Below, one piece after another: positions 33,961 through 42,622 of a stretch of DNA of 64,000 nt (its first letter is position 1; each line of letters opens with the position of its first letter). Position numbers and translations under genes: made by a program. This stretch comes from Hymenobacter montanus (lineage in GTDB: Bacteria > Bacteroidota > Bacteroidia > Cytophagales > Hymenobacteraceae). The stretch lies in the NCBI RefSeq assembly GCF_014699115.1, contig NZ_JACXAD010000001.1, positions 124,001 to 188,000 on the forward strand. Direction: 5' to 3'. A model generated the notes under the pieces. It made no database searches and was not told the origin of the DNA. It saw only the letters and a list, made by a program, of their open reading frames with translations.

Positions 33961-33980
33961 AGCCGCAAGAAATCGCGGCT
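33961..33980 (+). terminator. Weak hairpin after the GH3 gene
   Basis: AGCCGC and GCGGCT pair around an 8-base loop three bases after the stop codon. There is no T run, so this is a weak candidate. Confidence 0.35.
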
Positions 33981-34023
33981 CATTACTTACCCTTTACTCC
34001 CAACCCAACTGTATTAACGAACG

Positions 34024-34496
34024 ATGACCGTTTCGGAAGTAGGCGGGTGGCTAGCCAAAGCCCTGATTTTTTTCCTTGGGTTTTCCTTACAGGCGGCCTT
34101 TATCTACGGCTTAATAAAGCTTTTTATCATTGGCCGCCCGGTAGTCAATCCTTTTAAAAAGGGATGGAGCCATTTGTATTCCGTGTATGGCACGCCTATG
34201 GCCCGGCCCGCCTGGAAACAACCTCGGCCATGATTGGGGCGGTGACCTACGCCGACACTATGTCCAGCGCCTTCGAAGGCCGCAGCCTCGTGTTAAATAA
34301 ACAGTTCTTCGGCGGCGGGTTTGTTCGCATTCCTTACCGGGATATAACGGTTGTGAACCCACGCAAGCGGATAATCATCCTGCTAATTCTCATCTATTTA
34401 GACGGCTTATTTGCAGCCGCGGGAGTCAGGATAAGTTTAAAGCGGCAGTTCGCCAAACACCTGATTGAAGAATTGGCTGAATTGGAGGATTGGTAG
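34024..34496 (+). pseudogene. Frameshifted small membrane protein gene
   Basis: Two overlapping frames look like one gene. The first (34024-34233) codes a transmembrane segment (FFLGFSLQAAFIYGLIKLF) and GWSHLYSVYGTPMARPAWK, then runs into a stop. The second (from 34164) becomes protein-like at TTSAMIGAVTYADTMSS and continues to LEELAELEDW, with another hydrophobic stretch near the end. Adding one A to the AAA at 34216-34218 would join them as AWKTTSAMIGAV. This is either a real frameshift mutation or a sequencing error. The family is not recognised beyond a membrane-anchored hypothetical protein. Confidence 0.5.
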
Positions 34497-34644
34497 GTAA
34501 AAGCTAACGTTGGCTTTCTTTGGCGGCTGGCGCGGAAAATAAAGCTGGGGCGAATGCGTCTTCAGCGCTATGTCAACCGTACCGGCGCTAACAACGGGGC
34601 CTACTTTCGGTTAGCCATACTCATTCTACTCTTCTTCCTCCGGC

Positions 34645-35781
34645 ATGAACATCGGCATTGTTTGTTACCCCACGTTTGGTGGCTCGGGCGTGGTGGCCAC
34701 TGAACTGGGCAAAGCCCTGGCCCAGCGGGGCCACCGGGTGCACTTCATCACCTACAGCCAGCCGGTGCGGCTCGATTTCTTCAACGAGAACCTGTTTTAC
34801 CACGAGGTGTACGTGCCGGCGTATCCACTCTTCCAGTTTCCGCCCTACGAGCTGGCCCTGACCAGCAAGATGGTCGACATCGTGCAGAACGAAAAGCTCG
34901 ACGTGCTGCACGTACACTACGCCATTCCGCACGCCTCGGCGGCGTTTATGGCGAAACAGATTCTGCGCACCCGCGGCATTCTGATTCCGGTGGTGACGAC
35001 CCTGCACGGCACCGACATTACCCTGGTGGGCAAGGATGCCAGCTTCGAGCCGGTGGTCACGTTCAGCATCAACCAGAGCGACGGGGTGACTTCGGTTTCG
35101 GCCGATTTGCGGCGCGAGACCTACGAGTATTTTGCCGTGGAGAAGGACATCACGGTTATTCCCAACTTCATCGACCTGCAGCGCTTCCGGAAGCAGGAGA
35201 AAAGCCATTTCCGGGCCGCCATCGCGCCCGAGGGCGAAAAGCTGCTGGTGCACACCAGCAACTTCCGCACGGTGAAGCGGGTGGAAGATGTGCTGCGGAT
35301 TTTCTGCGGCGTGCGGGCCGAAATTCCGGCCAAGCTGCTGCTCGTGGGCGACGGCCCCGACCGCAGCCGCATGGAAAAGCTGGCCCGCGAGCTGGACTGC
35401 CACCGCGACCTGCGCTTCCTGGGCAAGCTCGAAGCGGTGGAGGAAGTACTCAGCGTGAGCGACTTGTTCCTGATGCCTTCCGAAAATGAAAGCTTCGGCC
35501 TCGCCGCCCTCGAAGCTATGGCCTGCGAGGTGCCCGTGGTGAGCACCAACGCCGGTGGTATTCCGGAGCTCAATGTGCACGGCGTGACCGGCACCATTAG
35601 CGAAATCGGCGACGTGCCCGACATGGTAAAAAACGCCCTTTACATCCTGGCCGACGAGAACCTGCCGCGCTTTAAAGCCGCGGCCCGCGCCCGCGCCGAG
35701 GAGTTTGCCCTGGAGAAGATTGTGCCGCGGTACGAGGACTGCTACCAGCGGGCCATCGAGTCGGTGGCTGCTACGGCTTAA
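34645..35781 (+). CDS. bshA: N-acetyl-alpha-D-glucosaminyl L-malate synthase
   Basis: A 378-residue GT4-fold glycosyltransferase that makes the first intermediate of bacillithiol, the low-molecular-weight thiol of Firmicutes and Bacteroidota. MNIGIVCYPTFGGSGVVATE, HVHYAIPHASAA, TTLHGTDITLVG and PNFIDLQRF are BshA signatures, and SENESFGLAALEAMACEVPV is the C-terminal nucleotide-sugar site. Length is normal. The stop overlaps that of the convergent membrane protein gene by three bases (35779-35780 shared). Confidence 0.95.
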   Translation: MNIGIVCYPTFGGSGVVATELGKALAQRGHRVHFITYSQPVRLDFFNENLFYHEVYVPAYPLFQFPPYELALTSKMVDIVQNEKLDVLHVHYAIPHASAAFMAKQILRTRGILIPVVTTLHGTDITLVGKDASFEPVVTFSINQSDGVTSVSADLRRETYEYFAVEKDITVIPNFIDLQRFRKQEKSHFRAAIAPEGEKLLVHTSNFRTVKRVEDVLRIFCGVRAEIPAKLLLVGDGPDRSRMEKLARELDCHRDLRFLGKLEAVEEVLSVSDLFLMPSENESFGLAALEAMACEVPVVSTNAGGIPELNVHGVTGTISEIGDVPDMVKNALYILADENLPRFKAAARARAEEFALEKIVPRYEDCYQRAIESVAATA

Positions 35782-36173
35782 TTGGGCGGCCCGACTGGCG
35801 GCCGTGGCGGCCGACTAAACCAGTAGCCCACGACGGCGGCCACGGCAAAAGACAAACCGCCAAATAAGAGTAGCGTGCCTTCTGCACCCAAATACTGGCC
35901 CCAGTGGCTGGAAACGAGTACAAACCCCACCATCCACGTTAGCCAGGCAGCGCTGAAAACCACCCCGATGCGAAGCTTTCGCGCCGAACGAATCAACTTC
36001 ATCAGGCCGTAAACGACTGCCGTAGCTACGGCCGGAACCAGAAATAAGGCGCTGAAGGTCAGCCCCAGCAATTGCCCCGTTGACGGGTACATACCACCTT
36101 CGACCGGGAGCATGGGGTAGCTGCAGGCGCCCAGGAAGGCCAGTAATCCAATCCAGGGGCAGCGCTTGAACAT
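35778..36173 (-). CDS. Hypothetical membrane protein
   Basis: A 131-residue protein with four hydrophobic segments at about 7-24, 35-62, 69-88 and 98-121, and a short Pro-rich C-terminus. The first segment contains FLGACS, which could be read as a lipobox, but the lack of a positive-to-hydrophobic signal pattern makes a simple membrane helix more likely. No family is recognised. It may be cotranscribed with the gene upstream at 36193, 19 bases away. Confidence 0.6.
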   Translation of the reverse strand: MFKRCPWIGLLAFLGACSYPMLPVEGGMYPSTGQLLGLTFSALFLVPAVATAVVYGLMKLIRSARKLRIGVVFSAAWLTWMVGFVLVSSHWGQYLGAEGTLLLFGGLSFAVAAVVGYWFSRPPRPPVGPPN

Positions 36174-36192
36174 GGTAGCGGGGGTCGGGGCG

Positions 36193-36729
36193 CTAAAAGA
36201 GTCCGGCCGCTTCGTTTTTCACCACCGCCAGGGCCTGGGCCGTGGGCTCGGCTCCGTCCATCATGAGGCCTTCCAGAATACGTTTGGCTAGTTCCGTACC
36301 CCGGGCCTGGCCCGGGTTCTGAATGCCGTGAAAGGCGCGGTTTACCATCGTCAGCACGTTTTCCTTGGCTTCTTTGACCACGGTCCAGGCTTCGCCGGAG
36401 ATGTAGAGCTGCTGCGAAAGATTGTGCTCGTATTCGGCCCGGATTTCCTGTTGCAGCAGGCGGTGGAAGTCGGGCGCGCTTTGGCCCGCGCTGCTCAGAC
36501 GCACGAGGATGTTGTTGGGTGAGATGCGCTCGAGAAACAGCACCATGCGCTCGTAGGCTTGCAGGCGCAGGGGCAGGGTGGTCTTGTTGCTTTCGAGCCG
36601 CAGTTCGATCAGGCGGCGCTGCTGCTCCTTTTCCAGAAACTGGCGGAAGAGCATGTAAATAGCGCCGGCCACGATCAGGGCCGGCAGCACGATTTTGAGC
36701 AGATCGTAGAAATAGTCCGGAGATTCCAT
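36193..36729 (-). CDS. Conserved hypothetical single-pass membrane protein
   Basis: A 178-residue protein starting at MESPDYFYDLLKIVLPA. One transmembrane helix (about 10-28) is followed by a basic, helical cytoplasmic part with EKEQQRRLIELRLESNK and YERMVLFLERISPNN. Similar proteins are common hypotheticals in Bacteroidota. The preceding 39 codons of open frame are Pro/Arg-rich and lie in the divergent promoter region, so they are left out. Function is unknown. Confidence 0.75.
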   Translation of the reverse strand: MESPDYFYDLLKIVLPALIVAGAIYMLFRQFLEKEQQRRLIELRLESNKTTLPLRLQAYERMVLFLERISPNNILVRLSSAGQSAPDFHRLLQQEIRAEYEHNLSQQLYISGEAWTVVKEAKENVLTMVNRAFHGIQNPGQARGTELAKRILEGLMMDGAEPTAQALAVVKNEAAGLF

Positions 36730-36924
36730 CGAGAATAAATGGCAGTGGGGGACAAACGGGCAGGGGTGCCCGGGTAGTTCGTGGCCCGGAGCGAAAGGGT
36801 TGCCTTTTCTTTTTCGCGTACGGGGCGCGGGCGGCAATGGCCGCAAACTTACGCCGTGAACCGTCGGCTCCCAACTGCTGTTTCCTTCCCAGCATCGAGA
36901 CGGGCGCTACTCCGGCAGCCACCG

Positions 36925-36932
36925 TATCTTTG
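36925..36932 (+). promoter_or_regulatory. Promoter -7 element of the A-type carrier gene
   Basis: TATCTTTG matches TAnnTTTG, 31 bases before the ATG at 36964. No TTG is seen at the best -33 position. Confidence 0.5.
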
Positions 36933-36963
36933 TCATCCACCCTGTCCTAAATCGTTTTATTAT

Positions 36964-37311
36964 ATGGCTTCCGTGACCACCCTCGCCCCCATTAGCCTCA
37001 CCGACCGCGCGGTGGCTGAGGTCAAGAATATCATTCAGGAGAAAAACGTACCCGCTGACTACGGCTTGCGCATCGGCGTGCAGGGGGGCGGCTGCTCGGG
37101 CATGAGCTACCTGCTCGGCTTCGACAAAGCCAAGGAGGCCGACGAAACCTACGACCTCGACGGCCTGAAGCTTATCATGGATAAAAAACACGCCATGTAC
37201 GTGCTCGGCATGGAGGTCGACTTCCAGGATGGCCTCAACGCCCGGGGCTTCGTCTTCAACAACCCCCAGGCCAAGAGCACCTGCGGCTGTGGCTCGTCGT
37301 TCTCGGCCTAG
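36964..37311 (+). CDS. Iron-sulfur cluster assembly A-type carrier (HesB/IscA/SufA family)
   Basis: A 115-residue protein with the three conserved cysteines of A-type carriers: Cys44 in GGGCSGMSY and Cys107/Cys109 in TCGCGSSF. They bind an Fe-S cluster or iron for delivery to apo-proteins. The start MASVTTLAPISLTDRA follows a promoter-like element. It stands alone rather than in an suf or isc operon. Which paralogue (IscA, SufA or ErpA) cannot be decided from sequence alone. Confidence 0.93.
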   Translation: MASVTTLAPISLTDRAVAEVKNIIQEKNVPADYGLRIGVQGGGCSGMSYLLGFDKAKEADETYDLDGLKLIMDKKHAMYVLGMEVDFQDGLNARGFVFNNPQAKSTCGCGSSFSA

Positions 37312-37730
37312 GGCCTGATTTTCACGGCGTACCCTGATCTCGCTGTTTTCATTGCGCATTAGCCCGGCCTATCGGCCTCGTTTTCTCAAATTCTGGTGGT
37401 CCTGCCCTACCTAAAAGTACTTTGAGTAAGACAAAGCCGGGAGGCCGGTTTTCTTTTTCTCTACCAGCCACTGGCTTGCGTTGCCTGCCGATGGCAACTC
37501 TTCGCAGATGACCATCTTATCGGTAACGGACCCGTGGCGGTTGATGCGGAGCACCCGGTAACTAATTTAGATGACTATCTCCCAAAGACAGTAGAATCCA
37601 TTAGAGGCTAAAACGCGCTCCATCGACAGCTTTGCCCTTTACCTGTCAGTCGCACTTAACCAGCAACTGTCTGCTTATAAAGGCCTGACTTCTTGTATTG
37701 GTCAGCCATAGCTACCAAATCCAGGTAAGA
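37312..37730. other. Gene-free stretch downstream of the A-type carrier
   Basis: About 420 bases with no supported gene. A weak hairpin followed by TTTTCTTTTTCT at 37432-37461 may end the upstream transcript. The base composition is mixed, and the region leads into a decayed gene. Confidence 0.35.
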
Positions 37731-37923
37731 TTGTGGCAGTGGTAGAGTTCGGCCCCGCATCAAAGCCCGCTCCGTGGTTACTGGCGGGCAGAGCAGCCAC
37801 CCTGGCACTCCTCATTTTACCGACCAAGCCGATTTATTCTGCAACAGCCGCTTCAAAGAGGGACGATTTTACCCGGAGGACGTAAAAGCACACGCCGAAA
37901 AGACCTACCACCCCGGCGAGTGA
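37731..37923 (+). pseudogene. C-terminal remnant of a penicillin acylase family gene
   Basis: A frame without start ends at TGA 37921-37923. It reads IKARSVVTGGQSSHPGTPHF, then TDQADLFCNSRFK and a tail ending TYHPGE. GGQSxxPGxPHxxDQ close to the C-terminus is typical of peptidase S45 penicillin acylases. Just upstream VAVVEFGP continues the pattern in another frame, so there is a frameshift near 37751-37758, and nothing recognisable lies before it. This is a heavily truncated gene whose main part has been lost. Confidence 0.6.
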
Positions 37924-37981
37924 GCAGCCGTTCGGCCTGCCAGCCGCTCGCTCCCTCTGGGTCGATTTAACTCACCAAGCT

Positions 37982-38155
37982 ATGGACATCAAGTATCTCT
38001 CCGACGACAAAGGCAAAATAACCGGTGTCTTTATCGCCATCGAAGAATGGGAGCGGCTTCAAAAAGAATACGGCATCACCGAAAAAGCGCCGGCTGATTC
38101 GGGAGCTAAGCTTCAGCAGTCGCTTACTGAGGCGATGAAGAAGGTAAAACCCTGA
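37982..38155 (+). CDS. Small antitoxin-like protein (orphan)
   Basis: A 57-residue protein beginning MDIKYLSDDKGKITGVFIAI, followed by EEWERLQKEYG and a charged helical tail. The pattern of a short beta hairpin with GxxTGVFIPIEEWE and then a helix is that of small PHD/YefM- or RHH-like antitoxins of type II systems. Such genes usually precede a RelE/ParE-like toxin, but here a 200-base inverted repeat follows and no toxin is present. It is too short for many gene finders. The match is by pattern only. Confidence 0.55.
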   Translation: MDIKYLSDDKGKITGVFIAIEEWERLQKEYGITEKAPADSGAKLQQSLTEAMKKVKP

Positions 38156-38161
38156 TGGGGA

Positions 38162-38363
38162 CCTCACCCCCTGCCCTCGGTTCGCTTTATGCGCGAAGCC
38201 ACAGGAAAGGGGAACCGGCTCCGAATCAAGCAGAAAAACCCGCTGCGTTACGCAACGAGCCTTTTGTTTGCTTTATCAGAGACGATAGGAAGCGCAAGGG
38301 ATAACCGGTTCCCCTCTCCCACGGACTCTGCGCATAAAGCAGATGCGGGGTTAGAGGGTGAGG
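38162..38363. repeat. MITE-like 200-base element with long imperfect terminal inverted repeats
   Basis: The left end (CCTCACCCCCTGCCCTCGG and on to about 38217) and the right end (about 38308-38363, ending GGGGTTAGAGGGTGAGG) are imperfect reverse complements over about 57 bases. The core is AT-richer. The ends match the repeat at 46158 (shared CGCGAAGCCACAGGA) and more loosely 14929 and 57494. No coding capacity. It lies between the orphan antitoxin and the cupin gene. Confidence 0.7.
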
Positions 38364-38366
38364 CTC

Positions 38367-38873
38367 CTAGCGGCCGAAATCGTCCTGCACGCGCACGATG
38401 TCGTCCTCATCGGAGGGCTGATGGGTATCGGTGTGCTGCCATATTTCGGCCAGTACGCCCCAGGCTTGCAGGCCCACCAAGCGGTGGCGCTCGCCTTGCC
38501 GGATGATGATCTGATCGCCGACCTGGAAGCCTTTTAGTTCGCCTGGCTCGTCGGTGTCGCTGGTGACCACGCCCACCGGGCCCTGCACCACCTGCCAGAT
38601 TTCGGCCCGACGGTGGTGGTACTGCCACGACAGGCGCTGATGCGGGGCCACCAGCAGCATCTTGGGGCTCAACTTCCCGCTGATGCGTAGCTGCTCGGCG
38701 GAAAGTCCGTTGAAATACGTGTGAGCAAATTGCTGAGCCTGGTCTTCGTCGATGACGAAGAAACCGCCCCAGGGCCGCGTCGGATCTTCTTTGGCGATGA
38801 TGAAGCCTTGCTGCCGCAGCTGAGCTGCTACTTGGCGAAATAGGGATTGTTTTTCAGAACTACTTTCTGACAT
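38367..38873 (-). CDS. Cupin domain protein (phosphomannose isomerase type II-like)
   Basis: A 168-residue protein starting MSESSSEKQSLFRQVAAQ. The cupin core contains SPKMLLVAPHQRLSWQYHHR, then RAEIWQVVQGPVGVV and a second motif IIIRQGERHRLVGL, which supply the metal-binding His/Glu set. The order resembles the C-terminal domain of mannose-6-phosphate isomerase/GDP-mannose pyrophosphorylase proteins. The gene may act on a sugar phosphate, but this is not proven. Single gene; the upstream open frame is left out. Confidence 0.8.
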   Translation of the reverse strand: MSESSSEKQSLFRQVAAQLRQQGFIIAKEDPTRPWGGFFVIDEDQAQQFAHTYFNGLSAEQLRISGKLSPKMLLVAPHQRLSWQYHHRRAEIWQVVQGPVGVVTSDTDEPGELKGFQVGDQIIIRQGERHRLVGLQAWGVLAEIWQHTDTHQPSDEDDIVRVQDDFGR

Positions 38874-39149
38874 ACACTCGGGACAAGAATAATTTCCGCT
38901 CAATTTAGGGCCTTTCCCCGCGCTGTACCCAAAATGGTGGCATCCGGGCCTCATCTGCCCCCCTACGGGGACGGCCTCCTGCCCGAGGGCTAGGAGGAGC
39001 TAGCCGAGGAAAACTCGCTATAACAACTGGCGGGCCAGTGGAGGGCTAAAGCTATGGTGCGAGCATCTATTGAGCTAACCAGCAATTCTTTGCTTAGCTT
39101 CGTACCTCATAAAACTTGATCTTTCCAGAAGGACGGCCCCGATTGCTGC

Positions 39150-41282
39150 TTAGTTCTTTAACTGTTTCAGCTGCTCAGGGGTTGCTTTCTGAAAACTTAT
39201 CGCCGCGCCGCCACCGGCCGCAAGTTGGAGCATCAGCTTCGCCTTGCTATCTACCAGGACCCGCCGGATCTGGTAAGCCGTGGGGTTCTTCTCCCAATCG
39301 GCGCCTTTGCCATCGGCGTAGATGGTAGCCACGTAGCGGATGCCAGGCGTAAGAAAATCCAGTCTTACTGGCTGCTGGCGCGCTTGCTCGTCGGTGATAG
39401 CACCAAGGTACCACTCGTCTTTGCCTTTGGCCTTGCGGGCGATAGTGAGGTAGTCGCCGGGCTCGGCGGCCAGGATGCGGGTATCGTCCCAGTCGACGGC
39501 CACGTCTTTGATGAACTGAAAGGCATCGGGATGCTGCTCGTAGGCTTCGGGTAGGTCGGCGGCCATCTGCAGGGGCGAGTACATCGTGACGTACAAGGCC
39601 AGTTGCTTGGCCAGGGTGGTGTGCACCTGCCGGCCCTGGTTCGCGCCCGGATTCCAGCCCTCGAGCTTGATTTGGAAGATGCCGGGGGTGTAGTCCATCG
39701 GCCCGCCCATGAGGCGGGTGAAAGGCAGGATGGTTTCGTGCTCGGGCGGGTTGCCGCTGCTCCAGGCGTTGAACTCGTTGCCGCGGGCGGCTTCGTTAGC
39801 CAGCCAGTTGGGGTAGGTCCGGTGCAGGCCGGTGGGACGCACGGATTCGTGCATGTCGACCATCAGCCTGTTGCGGGCCATCTCATCGGCCACGTGCACG
39901 TAGTGGTTCACCATCCACTGGCCGTCGTGGTGCTCGCCGCGGGGGATGATGCGGCCCACGTAGCCGGTTTTGGCGGCGTCGTAGCCGTGCGCCTTCATGA
40001 AGCGGTAGGCGGCGTCCATTCGGCGCTCGTAGTTGGTGACCGAGCCCGAGGTTTCGTGGTGCATGATCAGCTTTACGTGTCGGGCGGCGGCGTAGCGCTG
40101 CAGCTCGTCCACGTCGAAATCCGGGTAGGGCGTCACGAAGTCGAACACTTCCTCTTTCCAGTTGCCGGCCCAGTCTTCCCAGCCCACGTTCCAGCCTTCG
40201 ACGAGCACGCTTTGCAAGCCATTCTTGGCGGCGAAGTCGATGTAGCGCTTCACGTTGGCGGTGTTGGCCCCGTGGCGGCCATTGGGGCGGAGGTGGGCCC
40301 AGTCGGTGGTGGCGAGCTTGAGGTTACTGGCATCGGAGTAGTTCCAGCTGGCTTTGTTAACGTGCATCTCCCACCACACGCCCACGAATTTTTGGGGCTG
40401 AATCCAGCCGGGGTCGGCTATTTTGCTGGGCTCGTTCAGGTTCAGAATCAGCTTGGAAGCCAGGATGGCGGGTGCGTTGTCGGCCACCACGATCGTGCGC
40501 CAAGGAGTATGCTCGGGGGCTTGCAGGTAGGCTTTGGCGCCGGTGGCACCGGGCACCAGCTGGCTGCGGAGGCTAAAGGTCTGGGGGTTTACGTTCAGCA
40601 TCATGGCCGGGTAGTTCACCAGCGCCGCCTCGTGGATGTTGACGTACAGCCCGTCGTCCGACTTCAGCATGAGCGGCGTTTGCACCCGCTGGGGAGCGGC
40701 CCGCTCCTGAATCGGCGCGATGGGCGTGGTGTTCACCGCGCTCAGACGGGTGGTGCTGTATGCGTACTCGTTGGAGTCGTAGTCGCCCGGAATCCAGAAG
40801 GCCTTGTGGTTGGCAGGCAGGTTGAACTCGGTGTGCTCGTCGCTGACCGTGAAATACTTCAGGCTGCCCTGCTCGGGAAACTCGTAGCGAAAGCCCAGTC
40901 CGTCATCAAACAGCCGGAAGCGCAGCACCAGCTGCCGGTTTTGCGCGGCGGCCTGCTGCAGGGTCACGGCCAGCTCCCGGTAGTGGTTACGAACCCGCTT
41001 TACCTCGCCCCACACCGGTGTCCAGGTATCGTCGTGTTGGCTCGAATCAACTTTAGCTACGGTGAAGCCCTGGTCGAAACCCGGCTGGTCTTGCAGCAGC
41101 ACGGCCAGCCGGCTCGGCAGTACCACGGGCTTCGAGCCATAGCGCAACTGGTAGGTGGGCTCCCCGGCCGGGCTGAGCGCGAACTGCAGCGCTAGTTGGC
41201 GGTTGGGCGAGTGAATGGTTTGGGCCTGGGCGCGGACCTGAACAGTGGCTACGACGGCTAGGGCTAATAAGAATTCACGCAT
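39150..41282 (-). CDS. Glycoside hydrolase family 97 alpha-glucosidase-like enzyme
   Basis: A 710-residue secreted enzyme with a signal peptide (cleavage near AQAQ, residue 21). The N-terminal beta-super-sandwich is followed by the (beta/alpha)8 barrel containing VGVWWEMH and VEGWNVGWEDW. Glutamates that match the inverting GH97a (SusB-type) catalytic set are visible: HHE at 408-410, E479 in VDMHES and E503 in ARGNEF. This suggests an inverting alpha-glucosidase of the periplasm. It is not next to SusC/SusD genes. A perfect 17-base palindrome lies 98 bases upstream. Confidence 0.93.
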   Translation of the reverse strand: MREFLLALAVVATVQVRAQAQTIHSPNRQLALQFALSPAGEPTYQLRYGSKPVVLPSRLAVLLQDQPGFDQGFTVAKVDSSQHDDTWTPVWGEVKRVRNHYRELAVTLQQAAAQNRQLVLRFRLFDDGLGFRYEFPEQGSLKYFTVSDEHTEFNLPANHKAFWIPGDYDSNEYAYSTTRLSAVNTTPIAPIQERAAPQRVQTPLMLKSDDGLYVNIHEAALVNYPAMMLNVNPQTFSLRSQLVPGATGAKAYLQAPEHTPWRTIVVADNAPAILASKLILNLNEPSKIADPGWIQPQKFVGVWWEMHVNKASWNYSDASNLKLATTDWAHLRPNGRHGANTANVKRYIDFAAKNGLQSVLVEGWNVGWEDWAGNWKEEVFDFVTPYPDFDVDELQRYAAARHVKLIMHHETSGSVTNYERRMDAAYRFMKAHGYDAAKTGYVGRIIPRGEHHDGQWMVNHYVHVADEMARNRLMVDMHESVRPTGLHRTYPNWLANEAARGNEFNAWSSGNPPEHETILPFTRLMGGPMDYTPGIFQIKLEGWNPGANQGRQVHTTLAKQLALYVTMYSPLQMAADLPEAYEQHPDAFQFIKDVAVDWDDTRILAAEPGDYLTIARKAKGKDEWYLGAITDEQARQQPVRLDFLTPGIRYVATIYADGKGADWEKNPTAYQIRRVLVDSKAKLMLQLAAGGGAAISFQKATPEQLKQLKN

Positions 41283-41791
41283 CTATTTCACGGATAAGCT
41301 AAAAAGTGGTTTATTAGGGGAGCCGGCGAACTACTACGCATTCAGGCGCCACAACCGCCACCTGCCTTTCACACTCCCATCTGGAACCTGGTTCCAGCCC
41401 CTGTCATTATATCTTGCTTTTCAAGTAGATCCTCTTTCCGATAGAGGTGATACTCAGCTGGGCAGCTTTGGCTTGTTTGCGTGTAGCAATCAATAATAAT
41501 TCATTAACCGCTCCAGGCTGATATTCTTTCTTGTTTCGAAATGTAAGGCATTTCGTTCGCGCTATTAACTACTGGTACCTTCTCACTCCACGGTTTCCAC
41601 CTCAAACTTCACCTCTCCATTCTCCCTTAACCGGCCGCCCGCTATCCTACCTTTCAGTTAAAATCTTTCTGTTCGCGCACCTGGCACCGTACCTAACCAC
41701 ACCGGCTCCTTGGTTTAGAGGGAATGAATGGCCGAGGAGCTGCTCGCACCAAACAGCCGCATGATCGGGACCAGGAAGCTATTTCCCTCCC
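41283..41791. other. Gene-free stretch upstream of the GH97 gene
   Basis: A 509-base region with no frame worth calling; a 77-codon frame at 41531 has no protein-like pattern. It should contain the GH97 promoter. The only notable site is the palindrome at 41381-41397. Confidence 0.4.
41381..41397. promoter_or_regulatory. Perfect palindrome, candidate operator of the GH97 gene
   Basis: CTGGAACCTGGTTCCAG has perfect 8-base arms around a single T. It lies 98 bases before the GH97 start. The size suits a LacI/GntR-type dimer site, but the centre lacks the CG usual for LacI family operators. Confidence 0.35.
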
Positions 41792-42622
41792 CTACTCGTC
41801 TACTGCTCCTAACAGGCTGTTGAACAAATCGTCCAGCTCGGTCCGCACCTGGTAAGGGCTGTCGCGAAATAAGCCTTGCAGGTGCAGCTGTATTTCGTCG
41901 CTGACCTCGTCTTTCCGGGCCTCTACCAGCTGGGCTACTTTTTGGGTGTAGTGCTGGTGAAACAGGAGCCGGGCCGGGTCGACGAGGCCCTGCTGCACGA
42001 GCGCTTTCGCCTTTTTGGGGCAGCGGCAGGGATTTCGCGGATCAAGCAGGCCGCACTTGCCGCTGACGTAATTCAGCAGATCGGCCTTGGCCCGGTGCAG
42101 GCGCACGCGGTAATTACCCGGGGTGAGCCCAAACAGGGTGGCGCCAAGCGTGTGGTCGGCCCCGAAGATCTCGCCAATGACGTAAAGTAACCGCTGGTCG
42201 CGGCTCAAACACAGAAGCATGGCCGTGGAGCAGCTCACGCGCACTTCTTCGACTTCCGCCTCGCTCACTTCACGCTCCCAAGCCGAAGGCCCGGTATCGG
42301 CCAGAGCGCTTAGCTCCGCCCCCCGATCAAACAACCGCTCGTAGCGCCGGGCCGGCGAGTTGAGAAAATGGTTGACGACGATGCGGTAGAGCCAGGTGCG
42401 AAACTGGCTTTTACCGCCGAACGTCTTCAGGTGGGTTACCACTTTGAGCAGCACTTCCTGGGTGGCGTCGAGCGCATCGTCGGGGTGCAAAAACAGCCGC
42501 AAGGCAATGTTGTAGATGTAATCCTGGTGCCGCCGCAGCAGCGTGTTAAGGGCCCGCCGGCTGCCGGCTACGGCATCGGCCACCAGGGTCTCATCGGTGG
42601 GGTCGGGGATGGTGGCTTTCAT
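41792..42622 (-). CDS. ECF-type RNA polymerase sigma factor with C-terminal extension
   Basis: A 276-residue sigma factor. Region 2 is visible in DDALDATQEVLLKVVTHLKTFG and FRTWLYRIVVNHFLN; region 4 lies at about 155-200 (YVIGEIFGADHTLGATLFGL). The extra ~90 residues contain PCRCPKKAKALVQQGLVDP, a Cys-containing element seen in one group of Bacteroidota ECF factors and perhaps a built-in regulator. Its ATG overlaps the TGA of the upstream SDR by one base (TGATG), so translation is coupled. No separate anti-sigma gene is adjacent. Confidence 0.9.
   Translation of the reverse strand: MKATIPDPTDETLVADAVAGSRRALNTLLRRHQDYIYNIALRLFLHPDDALDATQEVLLKVVTHLKTFGGKSQFRTWLYRIVVNHFLNSPARRYERLFDRGAELSALADTGPSAWEREVSEAEVEEVRVSCSTAMLLCLSRDQRLLYVIGEIFGADHTLGATLFGLTPGNYRVRLHRAKADLLNYVSGKCGLLDPRNPCRCPKKAKALVQQGLVDPARLLFHQHYTQKVAQLVEARKDEVSDEIQLHLQGLFRDSPYQVRTELDDLFNSLLGAVDE

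Noticed and set aside
39603..41195. 530-codon open frame opposite the GH97 gene
   Set aside because: An antisense shadow of a well-supported glycosidase; the product is Val/Gly/His-rich with no domain pattern.
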